A stretch of 64,000 nt of DNA from JAGPDF01 sp052035735. GTDB taxonomy: Bacteria; Acidobacteriota; Thermoanaerobaculia; Multivoradales; JAGPDF01. Shown here in pieces: positions 44,509 through 52,716 of this stretch. Where the stretch lies: assembly GCA_052035735.1 (NCBI GenBank), contig JBPOHI010000100.1, positions 1 to 64,000 on the forward strand. Direction: 5' to 3'. Under the pieces are notes generated by a model, which had not been told where the DNA came from, did not search any database, and saw only the letters and a list, made by a program, of their open reading frames with translations. A program made the position numbers and the translations under genes. Position 1 is the stretch's first letter, and each line of letters opens with the position of its first letter.

Positions 44509-46509
44509 TCAGGGAGTCGAAACGCTCGCAGCGGGAGACCACGCCTGCCAGCGCGCGGCCTCGGCCCGCCGGTCCGCGGCGCGTAGCAGGGCCACCAGGC
44601 GGTCGTAGCCGGCGCGTTCGCGCGGCGCCCAGGCGATGGCGGTGCGGAAGGCCGCCTCCGCGGCCACTTTGTCGCCGCGTCGCTCGGCGACCTCGCCGAC
44701 GGTGAGCCAGGCGAGCACCTGGTTGGGGCGCAATGCCAGCGCCGCGCGCGCCCGGGTTTCGGCGGCGGCGAGGTCTCCCTTGCGCAACTGCAGCCGGGCG
44801 AGGTTCACCAGCGCGACAGGTTGGGCGGGATCCCCGGCGAGCGTGGCTTCGAAGGCGGAGATCGCTTCGTCGAGCCGGCCCTGCCGGGCGAGCGCGAGCG
44901 CCAGCCAGGCGCGCGCCGGGTGGGTCGCGGTCGGGAAGCGCTGGAGGAGTCTGCCGAGGACCTCCTCGGCGCGCCGCGCGTCACCGCGGTCGAGCAGGCC
45001 CTTGCCGAGGTCGAGCAGCGGCTCGTAGCCCGGAGCCGCCGGCGACGCGAGCTGCCGCTCGAGCGCCGCCAGGGCTTCGACAGAAGCGCCGGTGCGGGCG
45101 ACGGCGGCGGCGCGATAGAGGCTCCTCGCCGCCGGATCGACGGTCGCGGGCTCGAGCAGCCAGGCGTCGAGCAGGACGGGATCGGTCTCCGCGCGCGGCT
45201 CGACGAGATCGGCGCCACCGATCTCGCGACCGATGCGATGGTCGGTCACCACGACATGGACGACGTCCTCCGCGCGGCGGCGGGGCATGTGACAGCCGGC
45301 GCAGTCGCGTGCGCTCTCCGGAGTGGGATCGAGATGCGGCAGCGGCCGGCTGCAGCTCTCCTCGCTGTGACAGGTGAGGCAGGCGCGGCGATAGTGCTCG
45401 ACCTTCTCGGCCGCCGGAATGCGCCGGTGCGGATCGTGACAGGTGATGCAGGCGAGCGCCTCCGGGTTCTGGGAGAAGCAGGCGCTCTGGCGCAAGCGGT
45501 AGGCGTGGTGGTTGATCTCGAAGCGGTCGCCAGCGTCGCGGGAAGAGCCGGGCGGGCCGGGGTGACCGGGGCCATCGGCCTGCGCAACGTCCACCTGGGT
45601 CAGGTAGTCGGCGAGCGGCTCGCCCGGTCGGTAGGAGAAGTCGCCTCTGCCGAATCGCCGGACGCCGGGAAGCGCCACCGCGGGCTGGAGGTGACACTGA
45701 TCGCAGACGTCGTTGCGAAGGGCCGCGGGGAGCTTCGCCGGCTGGACGATGGCTGCGCGGATGCTGTCGGCGCTGGCCTCGGCGTTCTGCGCCAGCTCGA
45801 CGTGCCGGGCGCCGGGCCCATGGCAGCGCTGGCAGCCGGTGCCCTCGGGGAGGTCGCGGGGAAAGACCGCCGGCAGACCGTAGCGATCGGTGCCCTCCGG
45901 CAGGTCGGCATAGGCGTTGTGGCAGAACAGGCACTCGCGTTGAATCGCACGGTGCACCCCCTGGTGGTCCGCCCGGTCGTAGCCCGGGGCCATCCCCCAG
46001 GATGCGCTCTGGCTGTACCAGGCGATCGGCAGCTGAAAGAGCTCGCCGCTCGGCACGCGATAGAGGTAGGTGCGGGCGTGGTGGCCCGAGCCCAGGACCC
46101 ATTCCACCGGGATCTCGAGGAGATTCCGGCGCTCGCCACGCGCCGATTCCTGCCACTGGCGGTAGATCAGCCGTTCGCCCTCGGCGGTCGCCTCCCGGGT
46201 CATGGCGAAGCTCTCGCCCGAGAGGACGTGGCGGAACGAGGCGGACACGGCGGGCCCCGCAGGCCCCGGTGCCGCAGGTGCCAGAGCCTCGAGATCGCGG
46301 CCGGCTATCGGACGGAAGAAGGACTGCGCCATGCCGACGTCGCGATAGCTCTCGTAGAGCGCGAGATGGCAGGGCCGGCAGGCCGACGACGGCAGATAGC
46401 CGCGGTGCGTTGCCGCCGCCTTCGGGCTTGCCGCCGCCTCTGAAGGCGTGGCCGGCGGTGCGGCTGCGAGCTGTGGCAGCAGCGCGAGTATCGCGAACAG
46501 GCCGATCAC
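44509..46509 (-). CDS. Heptahaem c-type cytochrome with TPR domain
   Basis: 666 residues from GTG, with an N-terminal signal peptide. Seven CXXCH haem sites are visible: CRPCH, CLFCH, CQRCH, CDQCH, CITCH, CLTCH and CAGCH. The last third (about 470-655) is built of TPRs (LARQGRLDEAISAFEATLAG, LRKGDLAAAETRARAALAL). The layout matches the doubled-CXXCH/TPR cytochromes of Acidobacteriota and Deltaproteobacteria. It is exported, so it sits in the periplasm or on the surface, as an electron carrier or a haem-based oxidoreductase. The specific redox partner is unknown. It is divergent from the biosynthetic cluster. Confidence 0.9.
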   Translation of the reverse strand: MIGLFAILALLPQLAAAPPATPSEAAASPKAAATHRGYLPSSACRPCHLALYESYRDVGMAQSFFRPIAGRDLEALAPAAPGPAGPAVSASFRHVLSGESFAMTREATAEGERLIYRQWQESARGERRNLLEIPVEWVLGSGHHARTYLYRVPSGELFQLPIAWYSQSASWGMAPGYDRADHQGVHRAIQRECLFCHNAYADLPEGTDRYGLPAVFPRDLPEGTGCQRCHGPGARHVELAQNAEASADSIRAAIVQPAKLPAALRNDVCDQCHLQPAVALPGVRRFGRGDFSYRPGEPLADYLTQVDVAQADGPGHPGPPGSSRDAGDRFEINHHAYRLRQSACFSQNPEALACITCHDPHRRIPAAEKVEHYRRACLTCHSEESCSRPLPHLDPTPESARDCAGCHMPRRRAEDVVHVVVTDHRIGREIGGADLVEPRAETDPVLLDAWLLEPATVDPAARSLYRAAAVARTGASVEALAALERQLASPAAPGYEPLLDLGKGLLDRGDARRAEEVLGRLLQRFPTATHPARAWLALALARQGRLDEAISAFEATLAGDPAQPVALVNLARLQLRKGDLAAAETRARAALALRPNQVLAWLTVGEVAERRGDKVAAEAAFRTAIAWAPRERAGYDRLVALLRAADRRAEAARWQAWSPAASVSTP

Positions 46510-46517
46510 GGCACCGG

Positions 46518-46523
46518 AGCATA
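46518..46523 (-). promoter_or_regulatory. -10-like element (TATGCT) before the cytochrome gene
   Basis: On the minus strand TATGCT is followed by 8 bases and the GTG at 46509. No RBS precedes the GTG. This matches, with one base less, the leaderless spacing seen at other units. Confidence 0.35.
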
Positions 46524-46724
46524 ACGCCGCGTCGCCGCGCTCCGACGCAGGGAGGGGAAGACCTCACGTCCGGTTGTGGAATCCCGACAGTCGCCAGCGC
46601 CGGGTAGCGGAAATGTCCTCTTTTCGGCGCGAATGCCGTCTAGTCCAGTTGTACGATTCGCGACTTCGGCGACCGCTCCGCATGCCGGCGGGAGTTCGTC
46701 CGAACACCTTCGAGCCAGGGAGGC

Positions 46725-47003
46725 ATGACCATGCAGAGCAGCGAGATCCGCGACACCGTCCGTCGTTTGATCACCGACATCACGCGCATTCCGGCGGAGC
46801 GCATCGCCGACGAGACGTCCTTCCGCACCGAGCTCAACATCGATTCGTTGTCGCTGATCGAGATCGGCGTCGCGGTGGACTACGAGTTCCGCCTCGACTC
46901 TCCCGAGGAGGCGTTCCAGGCGGTCGACACGCTGGCGCAGACCGTCGGGCTCGTCGAGACGCAGCTCGCGCTTCGCGCCGGCGCCGTGCCGGCAGCGCGA
47001 TGA
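46725..47003 (+). CDS. Dedicated acyl carrier protein of the biosynthetic cluster
   Basis: 92 residues with GGGAGG upstream. The phosphopantetheine site is LNIDSLSLIEI (Ser41), with a following acidic helix. It is clearly different from the housekeeping AcpP and has a longer C-terminus. Its stop overlaps the start of the ketosynthase gene (ATGA), so carrier and ketosynthase are made together. It presumably carries the product chain of this cluster. The 215 bases before it hold a divergent promoter region with no clear hexamers. Confidence 0.88.
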   Translation: MTMQSSEIRDTVRRLITDITRIPAERIADETSFRTELNIDSLSLIEIGVAVDYEFRLDSPEEAFQAVDTLAQTVGLVETQLALRAGAVPAAR

Positions 47004-48241
47004 CGCCGCGCCGCGTGGTGGTCACCGGCCTCGGGCTGGTGACGCCACTCGGAGTCGGTACCGAGGTGACCTGGTCGGGCCTGCTCGCGGGGCGGGTCGC
47101 GACCGGACCGGTGCGCAGCTTCGACGCTGCGCGCTATCGCGTCGATCGCGGGGCGGAGATCGCGGACTTCCGCGCCGGTGACCACCTGCGTCGCCTGAAG
47201 TCGGACGCGGCCGGACGTGCCTCGATGCTCGCTGCGGTCGCCGCGCGCTTCGCGCTCGCCGACGCCGGGATCGAGGACGACGTTCCCGCCGGAGGAGACG
47301 GGCTGCTCGCGGAGCGCTGCGGCGTCGCCATGGGGACGACCTCGGGCGAACCGGCCGAAATCGAACGCTTCGACGACGACTGGGTGGCCGGCAACGCGGC
47401 CGGGATCGACCCGGAGTTCGTGCGGCGCTATCCCTGCCACGTCATCGCGCAGAACGTGGCGCGCGAAGTCGGTTATCGCGGCCCGGTCGCCATGCTGCCC
47501 AACGCTTGCGCCGCGGGCAACTACGCGGTCGCCTGTGCCACGGAGCTGCTGCGCTCGGGTCGCGCCGACCGCATGCTCGCCGGGGGGGCCGACATCTTCT
47601 CGCGCATCACCTACTCCGGCTTTGCCCGTCTCGGCGCCGTCGCGCCCGACCGCTGCCGCCCGTTCGATCGCGATCGCAAGGGGATGATCCCCGGCGAGGG
47701 TGCGGCGGTGCTCGTGCTCGAACCGCTGGACCTCGCCCGCGCGCGCGGCGCCACGATCTACGCCGAAGTCGCCGGCTACGGGCTGTCTTGCGACGCCCAT
47801 CACATGACCGGCGCGCAGCCGTCGGGGGACGGCGCCCTGCGCGCCATGGAGCTGGCGCTTGCCGGCGCCGGCGCCGCGGCGGGCGACGTGAGCTACGTCA
47901 GCGCGCACGGCACCGGCACTCCGGCCAACGACCGGGTCGAGGCGATCGCGCTTCAGCGTCTGTTCGGCGAGCGGGCGGCCGCGACGCCGGTCTCCTCGAT
48001 CAAGTCGATGATCGGCCACACCATGGGCGCGGCGTCGGCGATCGAGGCTGCGGTCTGCGCGCTCGCCGTGCGTCACGGGTGGATACCGCCGACGGCGAAC
48101 TTCGAGCAGGCCGACGACGACTGCACGCTCGACTTCGTCCCCAACTTCGCGCGCCGGCATCCGGTGACGCTGGCGATGAACAACGCCTACGCCTTCGGCG
48201 GCAGCAACGCCTCGGTGCTCTTCCGCGCGGTGCCGGCGTGA
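47000..48241 (+). CDS. Active beta-ketoacyl synthase (KS-alpha type)
   Basis: 413 residues, ATG in an ATGA overlap; the longer frame upstream is nonsense. The N-terminus is RRVVVTGLGLVTPLGVG. The catalytic triad is complete: Cys170 (LPNACAAGNY), His303 (SAHGTGTPANDR) and His340 (KSMIGHTMGAAS). It also has the GEGAAVLVLE motif. It belongs to the FabF/type II polyketide branch. Next to a partner ketosynthase without active-site residues it forms a KS-alpha/KS-beta pair like those of type II polyketide and aryl-polyene systems. Product chain length cannot be read from the sequence. Confidence 0.92.
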   Translation: MTPRRVVVTGLGLVTPLGVGTEVTWSGLLAGRVATGPVRSFDAARYRVDRGAEIADFRAGDHLRRLKSDAAGRASMLAAVAARFALADAGIEDDVPAGGDGLLAERCGVAMGTTSGEPAEIERFDDDWVAGNAAGIDPEFVRRYPCHVIAQNVAREVGYRGPVAMLPNACAAGNYAVACATELLRSGRADRMLAGGADIFSRITYSGFARLGAVAPDRCRPFDRDRKGMIPGEGAAVLVLEPLDLARARGATIYAEVAGYGLSCDAHHMTGAQPSGDGALRAMELALAGAGAAAGDVSYVSAHGTGTPANDRVEAIALQRLFGERAAATPVSSIKSMIGHTMGAASAIEAAVCALAVRHGWIPPTANFEQADDDCTLDFVPNFARRHPVTLAMNNAYAFGGSNASVLFRAVPA

Positions 48242-49503
48242 AGGTGCGCGTCGGCATTACCGGCGTCGGTGTGCTGTCGGCGCTCGGCGACGACCCGCAG
48301 GTCGTGCAGCGCGCACTCTGCGCCGGTCGACACGCTCGGCGGGCCGTCGGCGACGATGGGCCCGCGGGGTATTCCGGCTGTGCGGTCGCCCCCTTGCCGG
48401 AGTTCGACGCGGCGCGCTACCTGGGAGCCGAGACCAACCTCCGGCCGCTCGACGGGGCCGGGAGGAGACTCGCGTCGGCCGCGGCGCTGGCGCTCGAGGC
48501 GAGCGGCTGGACGCCAGCGGCTTGTGCGGCCGAGCCCGTTGGGCTGGTGGCCGGCACGATGTTTGCCGGCATGCACACCATTGCCGAGTTCGACCGCCGC
48601 GCTCTCGAAGCCGGGCCGCAGTACGTGATGCCGCTCGATTTCGCCAACACGGTGTTCAACGCCGCCGCCGGCCAGACGGCGATCCGCCATCGCCTCACCG
48701 GCCCGAATGCGACACTCGGCGGCGGGCCGGTGGCCGGGCTGCAGGCACTCGGCTATGCCGCCGACCTGGTGCGCTCCGGTCAGGCCGCGGCGATTCTGGC
48801 TGGCGGCGTCGACGAGCTCTCGCCGGAGGCGATCCTGGCGTTCGCGCGCGCCGGTCTGCTCGGCGGCGCGAGCGGCGGCGAGGCCTGCCCTGTGCCTTTC
48901 GCGCGGCGGCGCGACGGCTGCGCCCTCGGCGAAGGGGCGATCCTGTTCATGGTCGAGTCACTTGCCGGGGCGGCGCGGCGCGGCGCCACGGTTCTCGCCG
49001 AAATCGTCGCTTCGGCCACCGCCTGGGCGCCGCCGGCGGAGGCCGGCGATGCGAACGCGCCGGACGAGGCCGCACAGACGGTCGCCCGCGCGATCGCGCA
49101 GGTCTTCGAGCAGGCGGGCCTCCCGCCTGCGGCGCTCGACGCCTGGAGCGCCTCGGCGAGCGGTGCGCAGGCGCGCGACCGCAGCGAGGCGCACGGCTTT
49201 GCCGCAGCGCTTGGCGCGAGTGCGCCGCGGGTGGCGGTGACCGCCGTCAAGGGAGCGCTTGGCGAGACGCTCGGTGCCGCCGGGGGGCTGCAGACGCTCG
49301 CTCTCGTCCAGGCGATGCAGAGCGGCCGCCTGCCGGGAGTCGCCGGTCTCGGCGAGGCCGAAGCCGGCCTCGGTATCTCGCTTCAGGCTGACGACCGCGC
49401 GGTCGATCTGCGACTCGGGCTGGCGACCGCGCTCGGCCTCGATGGTGCGGTCGAAGCGCTTCTGCTGCGCCGCTGGGAAGGGGAGACGGATGCCACTCGC
49501 TGA
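48238..49503 (+). CDS. Ketosynthase-like partner lacking active site (chain-length-factor type)
   Basis: 421 residues from GTG in a GTGA overlap. The thiolase fold is intact (VGITGVGVLSALGDD, AAILAGGVDELSPEA, GALGETLGAAGGLQTL). The nucleophile region reads NATLGGGPVAG with no Cys. The first catalytic His region (HGTGT) is ASASGAQ, and the second (GH) is GE. All three catalytic residues are therefore lost, as in chain-length factors, although the usual Gln in place of Cys is Gly here. It should heterodimerise with the preceding synthase and shape the chain. It overlaps the next gene by 14 bases. Confidence 0.88.
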   Translation: MKVRVGITGVGVLSALGDDPQVVQRALCAGRHARRAVGDDGPAGYSGCAVAPLPEFDAARYLGAETNLRPLDGAGRRLASAAALALEASGWTPAACAAEPVGLVAGTMFAGMHTIAEFDRRALEAGPQYVMPLDFANTVFNAAAGQTAIRHRLTGPNATLGGGPVAGLQALGYAADLVRSGQAAAILAGGVDELSPEAILAFARAGLLGGASGGEACPVPFARRRDGCALGEGAILFMVESLAGAARRGATVLAEIVASATAWAPPAEAGDANAPDEAAQTVARAIAQVFEQAGLPPAALDAWSASASGAQARDRSEAHGFAAALGASAPRVAVTAVKGALGETLGAAGGLQTLALVQAMQSGRLPGVAGLGEAEAGLGISLQADDRAVDLRLGLATALGLDGAVEALLLRRWEGETDATR

Positions 49504-51292
49504 CTCGTACGACGTCGTCATCATCGGCGCCGGCCTCGCCGGCCTCACCCTCTCGCGCCAGCTGCTGCGCGAGACCGACCAGCGCATCCTCCTCATCGAC
49601 CGCTGGAAGCACATCCCGTCGCCGCGCCAGAAGTATGGCGAAGCGACGGTGCAGCTTTCGGGCTACTACTTCGCCAAGGTGCTGGATCTCGAGGAGCACC
49701 TGCTGCTCGAGCATCTGCCGAAGTACAACCTGCGCTTCTACTGGAAGAGCCCCGGGCGCGACAACCGGCAGTTCGAAGACTACTCGCAGGCCTACCTGCG
49801 CAAGATCTCGAACATTCCGACCTACCAGCTCGATCGCAACGCCCTCGAAGCCGAGCTCCTGCGCCTGAACTGCCAGGATCCGCGCTTCACCTTCGCCGCC
49901 GGGATCGAGCCGTCGGCGATCGAGCTGGCGACCGACGAGGAGACCCCGCACGTCGTGCGGCTCAAGGGCGAAGGGTGCCCCGAGACTGCCGTCGCGGCGC
50001 GCTGGGTCGTGGACAGCACCGGGCGCGGCCGCCTTCTCGCCCGCAAGCTCGAGATGCGGCGGCAGAATGCGATCCGGCACGGCGCCTTTTACATGTGGGT
50101 CGACGGGCACGTCAACCTCGAGCGCCTGACCGATCTGTCGTGGAAAGAGGTCCGCCTGAAGTCCGACCGGCAGGAGCTCGGGCTCTATCCGTTCTGGTTG
50201 GCGACCAACCACTTCTGCGAGCAGGGACTCTGGTTCTGGGTCATTCCCCTGCGCGGCAAGACCAGTCTGGGTCTGGTTTTCGAGCACGGTGCGGTCGATC
50301 CCGAAGAGGTGAAAACGCCGGCGAAACTGACCGACTGGGTCTGCCGGCATTTCCCGCTCTTCGCGCGCGATCTGCCGCAGCGCAAGGTGGTGCACTTCTC
50401 GGGTCTAGCCGACTATTCCCACGGTTGCGCGCAGACGCTCAGCGCCGATCGCTGGGCGATCTGCGGGGAGGCCGGGCGCTTTCTCGATCCGCTCTACAGT
50501 CCGGGCAGCGATTTCATCGCGCTGCACAACACGATGATCGTCGATGCGATTCGCGCCGATGGGCGCGCCCAGCGAGAGGCCCGGTGCCGGCAGCACGAAA
50601 CCCTGGTGCGGGCCCTCTACGAGGCGTTCGTGCCGGGGTTCGCCGAGAGCTACGTTGCGCTCGGCGACCCCGAGGCCTACACCCTCAAGTACACCTGGGA
50701 GCTCACGGTCTACTACGCCTTCTACGTCTTCCCGTTCATCAACGACCTGTTCACCGAGCCGCGCTTCCTTCCCGGCTTCCTGCGCCGGTTCGGCCGGCTC
50801 GGGCGGATCAACCTGGGCCTGCAGGAGACGATCCGCGACTTCTACCACTGGCGCAAGGCGGCCGGCGCGCCGCTGCCCGGGCCGATTTTCTGGGAGTTCA
50901 TGAACCTCGCGCCGCTCGCCGAGTCGGAGAAGACGTTCTACGAAATCGGCGTTCCGATCGGCCGCGCGCACCAGGTCCTCGACGTGCAGCTCGCCAACCT
51001 CGAGGAGCTGGCGCGGATGATCATGGCCTGGATCGGCTCGCGTGTCGTCGACGACCCGGCGGCGCTCCACGACCGCGCCTTCGTCGATGCGATCGACCTC
51101 GACGCGCTGGCCTTCGAACCCGAGGCGCTCCGCAGCCTCTGGGCGAGGACGGCGGGGACCGCGGGGCGGAAGGAGTGGCGCTTCGACCCGTCGCAGCTCG
51201 AGCGTTTCCGCACCCCGCTCGCCGCCCCGCCGGCGCGCTCCGCAAACGCTCCGGCGGAGGAGCTCACCGCGCTCGCGGCGGAGGCCCCTTGA
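49490..51292 (+). CDS. Flavin-dependent halogenase-like monooxygenase
   Basis: 600 residues from the ATG with GGGGAGA upstream. The FAD fold starts DVVIIGAGLAGLTLS. KYGEATVQLSGYYF (from K48) resembles the K-x-GE-x-T segment of halogenases. GLWFWVIPLRG contains WxWxIP at about residue 248, the hallmark used to separate flavin-dependent halogenases from plain monooxygenases. A second FAD contact reads AICGEAGRFLDPLYSPGSDF. The C-terminal 200 residues are aromatic-rich and family-specific. It might halogenate or hydroxylate the ACP- or CoA-bound chain; the substrate is unknown. A separate flavin reductase is not in the cluster. Confidence 0.82.
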   Translation: MPLADSYDVVIIGAGLAGLTLSRQLLRETDQRILLIDRWKHIPSPRQKYGEATVQLSGYYFAKVLDLEEHLLLEHLPKYNLRFYWKSPGRDNRQFEDYSQAYLRKISNIPTYQLDRNALEAELLRLNCQDPRFTFAAGIEPSAIELATDEETPHVVRLKGEGCPETAVAARWVVDSTGRGRLLARKLEMRRQNAIRHGAFYMWVDGHVNLERLTDLSWKEVRLKSDRQELGLYPFWLATNHFCEQGLWFWVIPLRGKTSLGLVFEHGAVDPEEVKTPAKLTDWVCRHFPLFARDLPQRKVVHFSGLADYSHGCAQTLSADRWAICGEAGRFLDPLYSPGSDFIALHNTMIVDAIRADGRAQREARCRQHETLVRALYEAFVPGFAESYVALGDPEAYTLKYTWELTVYYAFYVFPFINDLFTEPRFLPGFLRRFGRLGRINLGLQETIRDFYHWRKAAGAPLPGPIFWEFMNLAPLAESEKTFYEIGVPIGRAHQVLDVQLANLEELARMIMAWIGSRVVDDPAALHDRAFVDAIDLDALAFEPEALRSLWARTAGTAGRKEWRFDPSQLERFRTPLAAPPARSANAPAEELTALAAEAP

Positions 51293-52716
51293 ACGACTTC
51301 TCCCCGGGGCTCGAGAGAGTCTTTGCCGAGCCGCCGCAGGAGTTCGCGCCCGCGCCGGTGGCGGTGGAGGGCACCCTGCCGGAGTTCCTCCGCGGCTCGC
51401 TCTATCTCGTCGGCCCGGGGCGTTTTGCGCGCGGCGGACAGCGCTACCGCCACTGGCTGGACGGCGACGGCATGGTGACGGCCCTGCACTTCGGGGACGG
51501 CGCGCCGTGCGCCGCAGCCCGCTACGTGCGCACCGAGAAGTGGCAGGAGGAGGAGGCGTCGGGCCGGGCGATCTACCGCACCTTCGGCACCGCCTTTGCC
51601 GGCGATCGTCTGCGCCGCGGCAGGTCCCTCGCATCGCCGGCGAACGTCAGCGTGTTGCCGTTCGCCGGCCGTCTGCTCGTTTTCGGCGAACAGGGCCTGC
51701 CCTACGAGCTCGACCCCTGGGACCTCGAGACCCGCGGGCGCTACGACTTCGGCTGCCTGAACGAGGCGACGCCGTTCGCGGCGCATCCTGCGCTCGATCC
51801 GGCGAGCGGCGAGATGGTCAACTTCGGCGTCTCGTTCGCCGCCGACCGGCCGCTGCTGCACCTGTTTCGCTTCGCCGCCGGCGGCGCTCTCGCCGCGCGG
51901 TCGCGGGTCGAGCTGCCGCATCCGTATTCGGTGCACGACTTCTCGCTCACCGGGCGCTTCGCGGTCTTCGTCCTCTCGCCCTACCTGCTCGACGTCGCGC
52001 CGATGTTCGAGCGCGGCGCGACGGTCGCCGAATGCCTGCACTGGCGACCCGGGCTCGGCACCCGGCTGGCGCTCGTCGATCGGCAGAGCGGTGACCTCTC
52101 GGCCTCGATCGCGATCGGCGACGGATACTGCCTGCACCAGGTCAACGCCTGGGAAGACGGCGGGGAGCTGGTCGTCGATCTTCTCGAGCTTACCGAGCCG
52201 GTCTACCCCGACTACGACGGCCTGCCCGACCTCTTCGTGCGCGTTCGGCCGGCGAAGGTCGTGCGGTTGCGCGTCGAGCCGGCGTCGGAGCGGGTCGTCG
52301 AGCGCCGGGAAGTCGACGCCGGCCTCGCCGCCGACTTCCCGGTGGTCGACGCACAGCGCGCGGGGGCGCGCAGCGACCCCTTCTGGATGCTGGCGATCTC
52401 CGACACCGGCCGTCCTGGCCGCAAGTTCTTCGACCGTCTGCAGCGCTTCGACTGGCGGGCGGGCGCTGTCGTCGACGAGTACGCCACGCGTCCGCCGCGC
52501 TTTCTCGCCGGGGAGCCTGTCTTCGTGCCGGAGAGGGCAGGGGAGGAGTCCGGTGTGATCCTCTGTCACGAGCTCGATGTCGACCGGCGGGAGTCCGCCT
52601 TCGTCGTGCTCGATGCCCTCGATCTCACCGGCCCGCCGCTGGCACGCCTCGTCCTGCCGTCTCCCGTCCAGCTCGGCTTCCACGCTGCGTTCTCTGCGGC
52701 CGGCGGCGGTCGATGA
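51289..52716 (+). CDS. Carotenoid-oxygenase-family (RPE65-like) protein
   Basis: 475 residues from TTG, overlapping the previous stop as TTGA. LRGSLYLVGPGRFARGG and HWLDGDGMV are the standard N-terminal motifs. The four iron-binding His are in place: His166 (HPALDP), His216 (VHDFS), His283 (LHQVNAWED) and His465 (GFHAAFS) close to the C-terminus. Members cleave or isomerise conjugated polyenes, stilbenes or lignin-like alkenes at a mononuclear Fe(II). No phytoene synthase or other carotenoid gene is present, so a polyketide-derived polyene is a reasonable substrate guess (inference). Confidence 0.9.
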   Translation: MNDFSPGLERVFAEPPQEFAPAPVAVEGTLPEFLRGSLYLVGPGRFARGGQRYRHWLDGDGMVTALHFGDGAPCAAARYVRTEKWQEEEASGRAIYRTFGTAFAGDRLRRGRSLASPANVSVLPFAGRLLVFGEQGLPYELDPWDLETRGRYDFGCLNEATPFAAHPALDPASGEMVNFGVSFAADRPLLHLFRFAAGGALAARSRVELPHPYSVHDFSLTGRFAVFVLSPYLLDVAPMFERGATVAECLHWRPGLGTRLALVDRQSGDLSASIAIGDGYCLHQVNAWEDGGELVVDLLELTEPVYPDYDGLPDLFVRVRPAKVVRLRVEPASERVVERREVDAGLAADFPVVDAQRAGARSDPFWMLAISDTGRPGRKFFDRLQRFDWRAGAVVDEYATRPPRFLAGEPVFVPERAGEESGVILCHELDVDRRESAFVVLDALDLTGPPLARLVLPSPVQLGFHAAFSAAGGGR

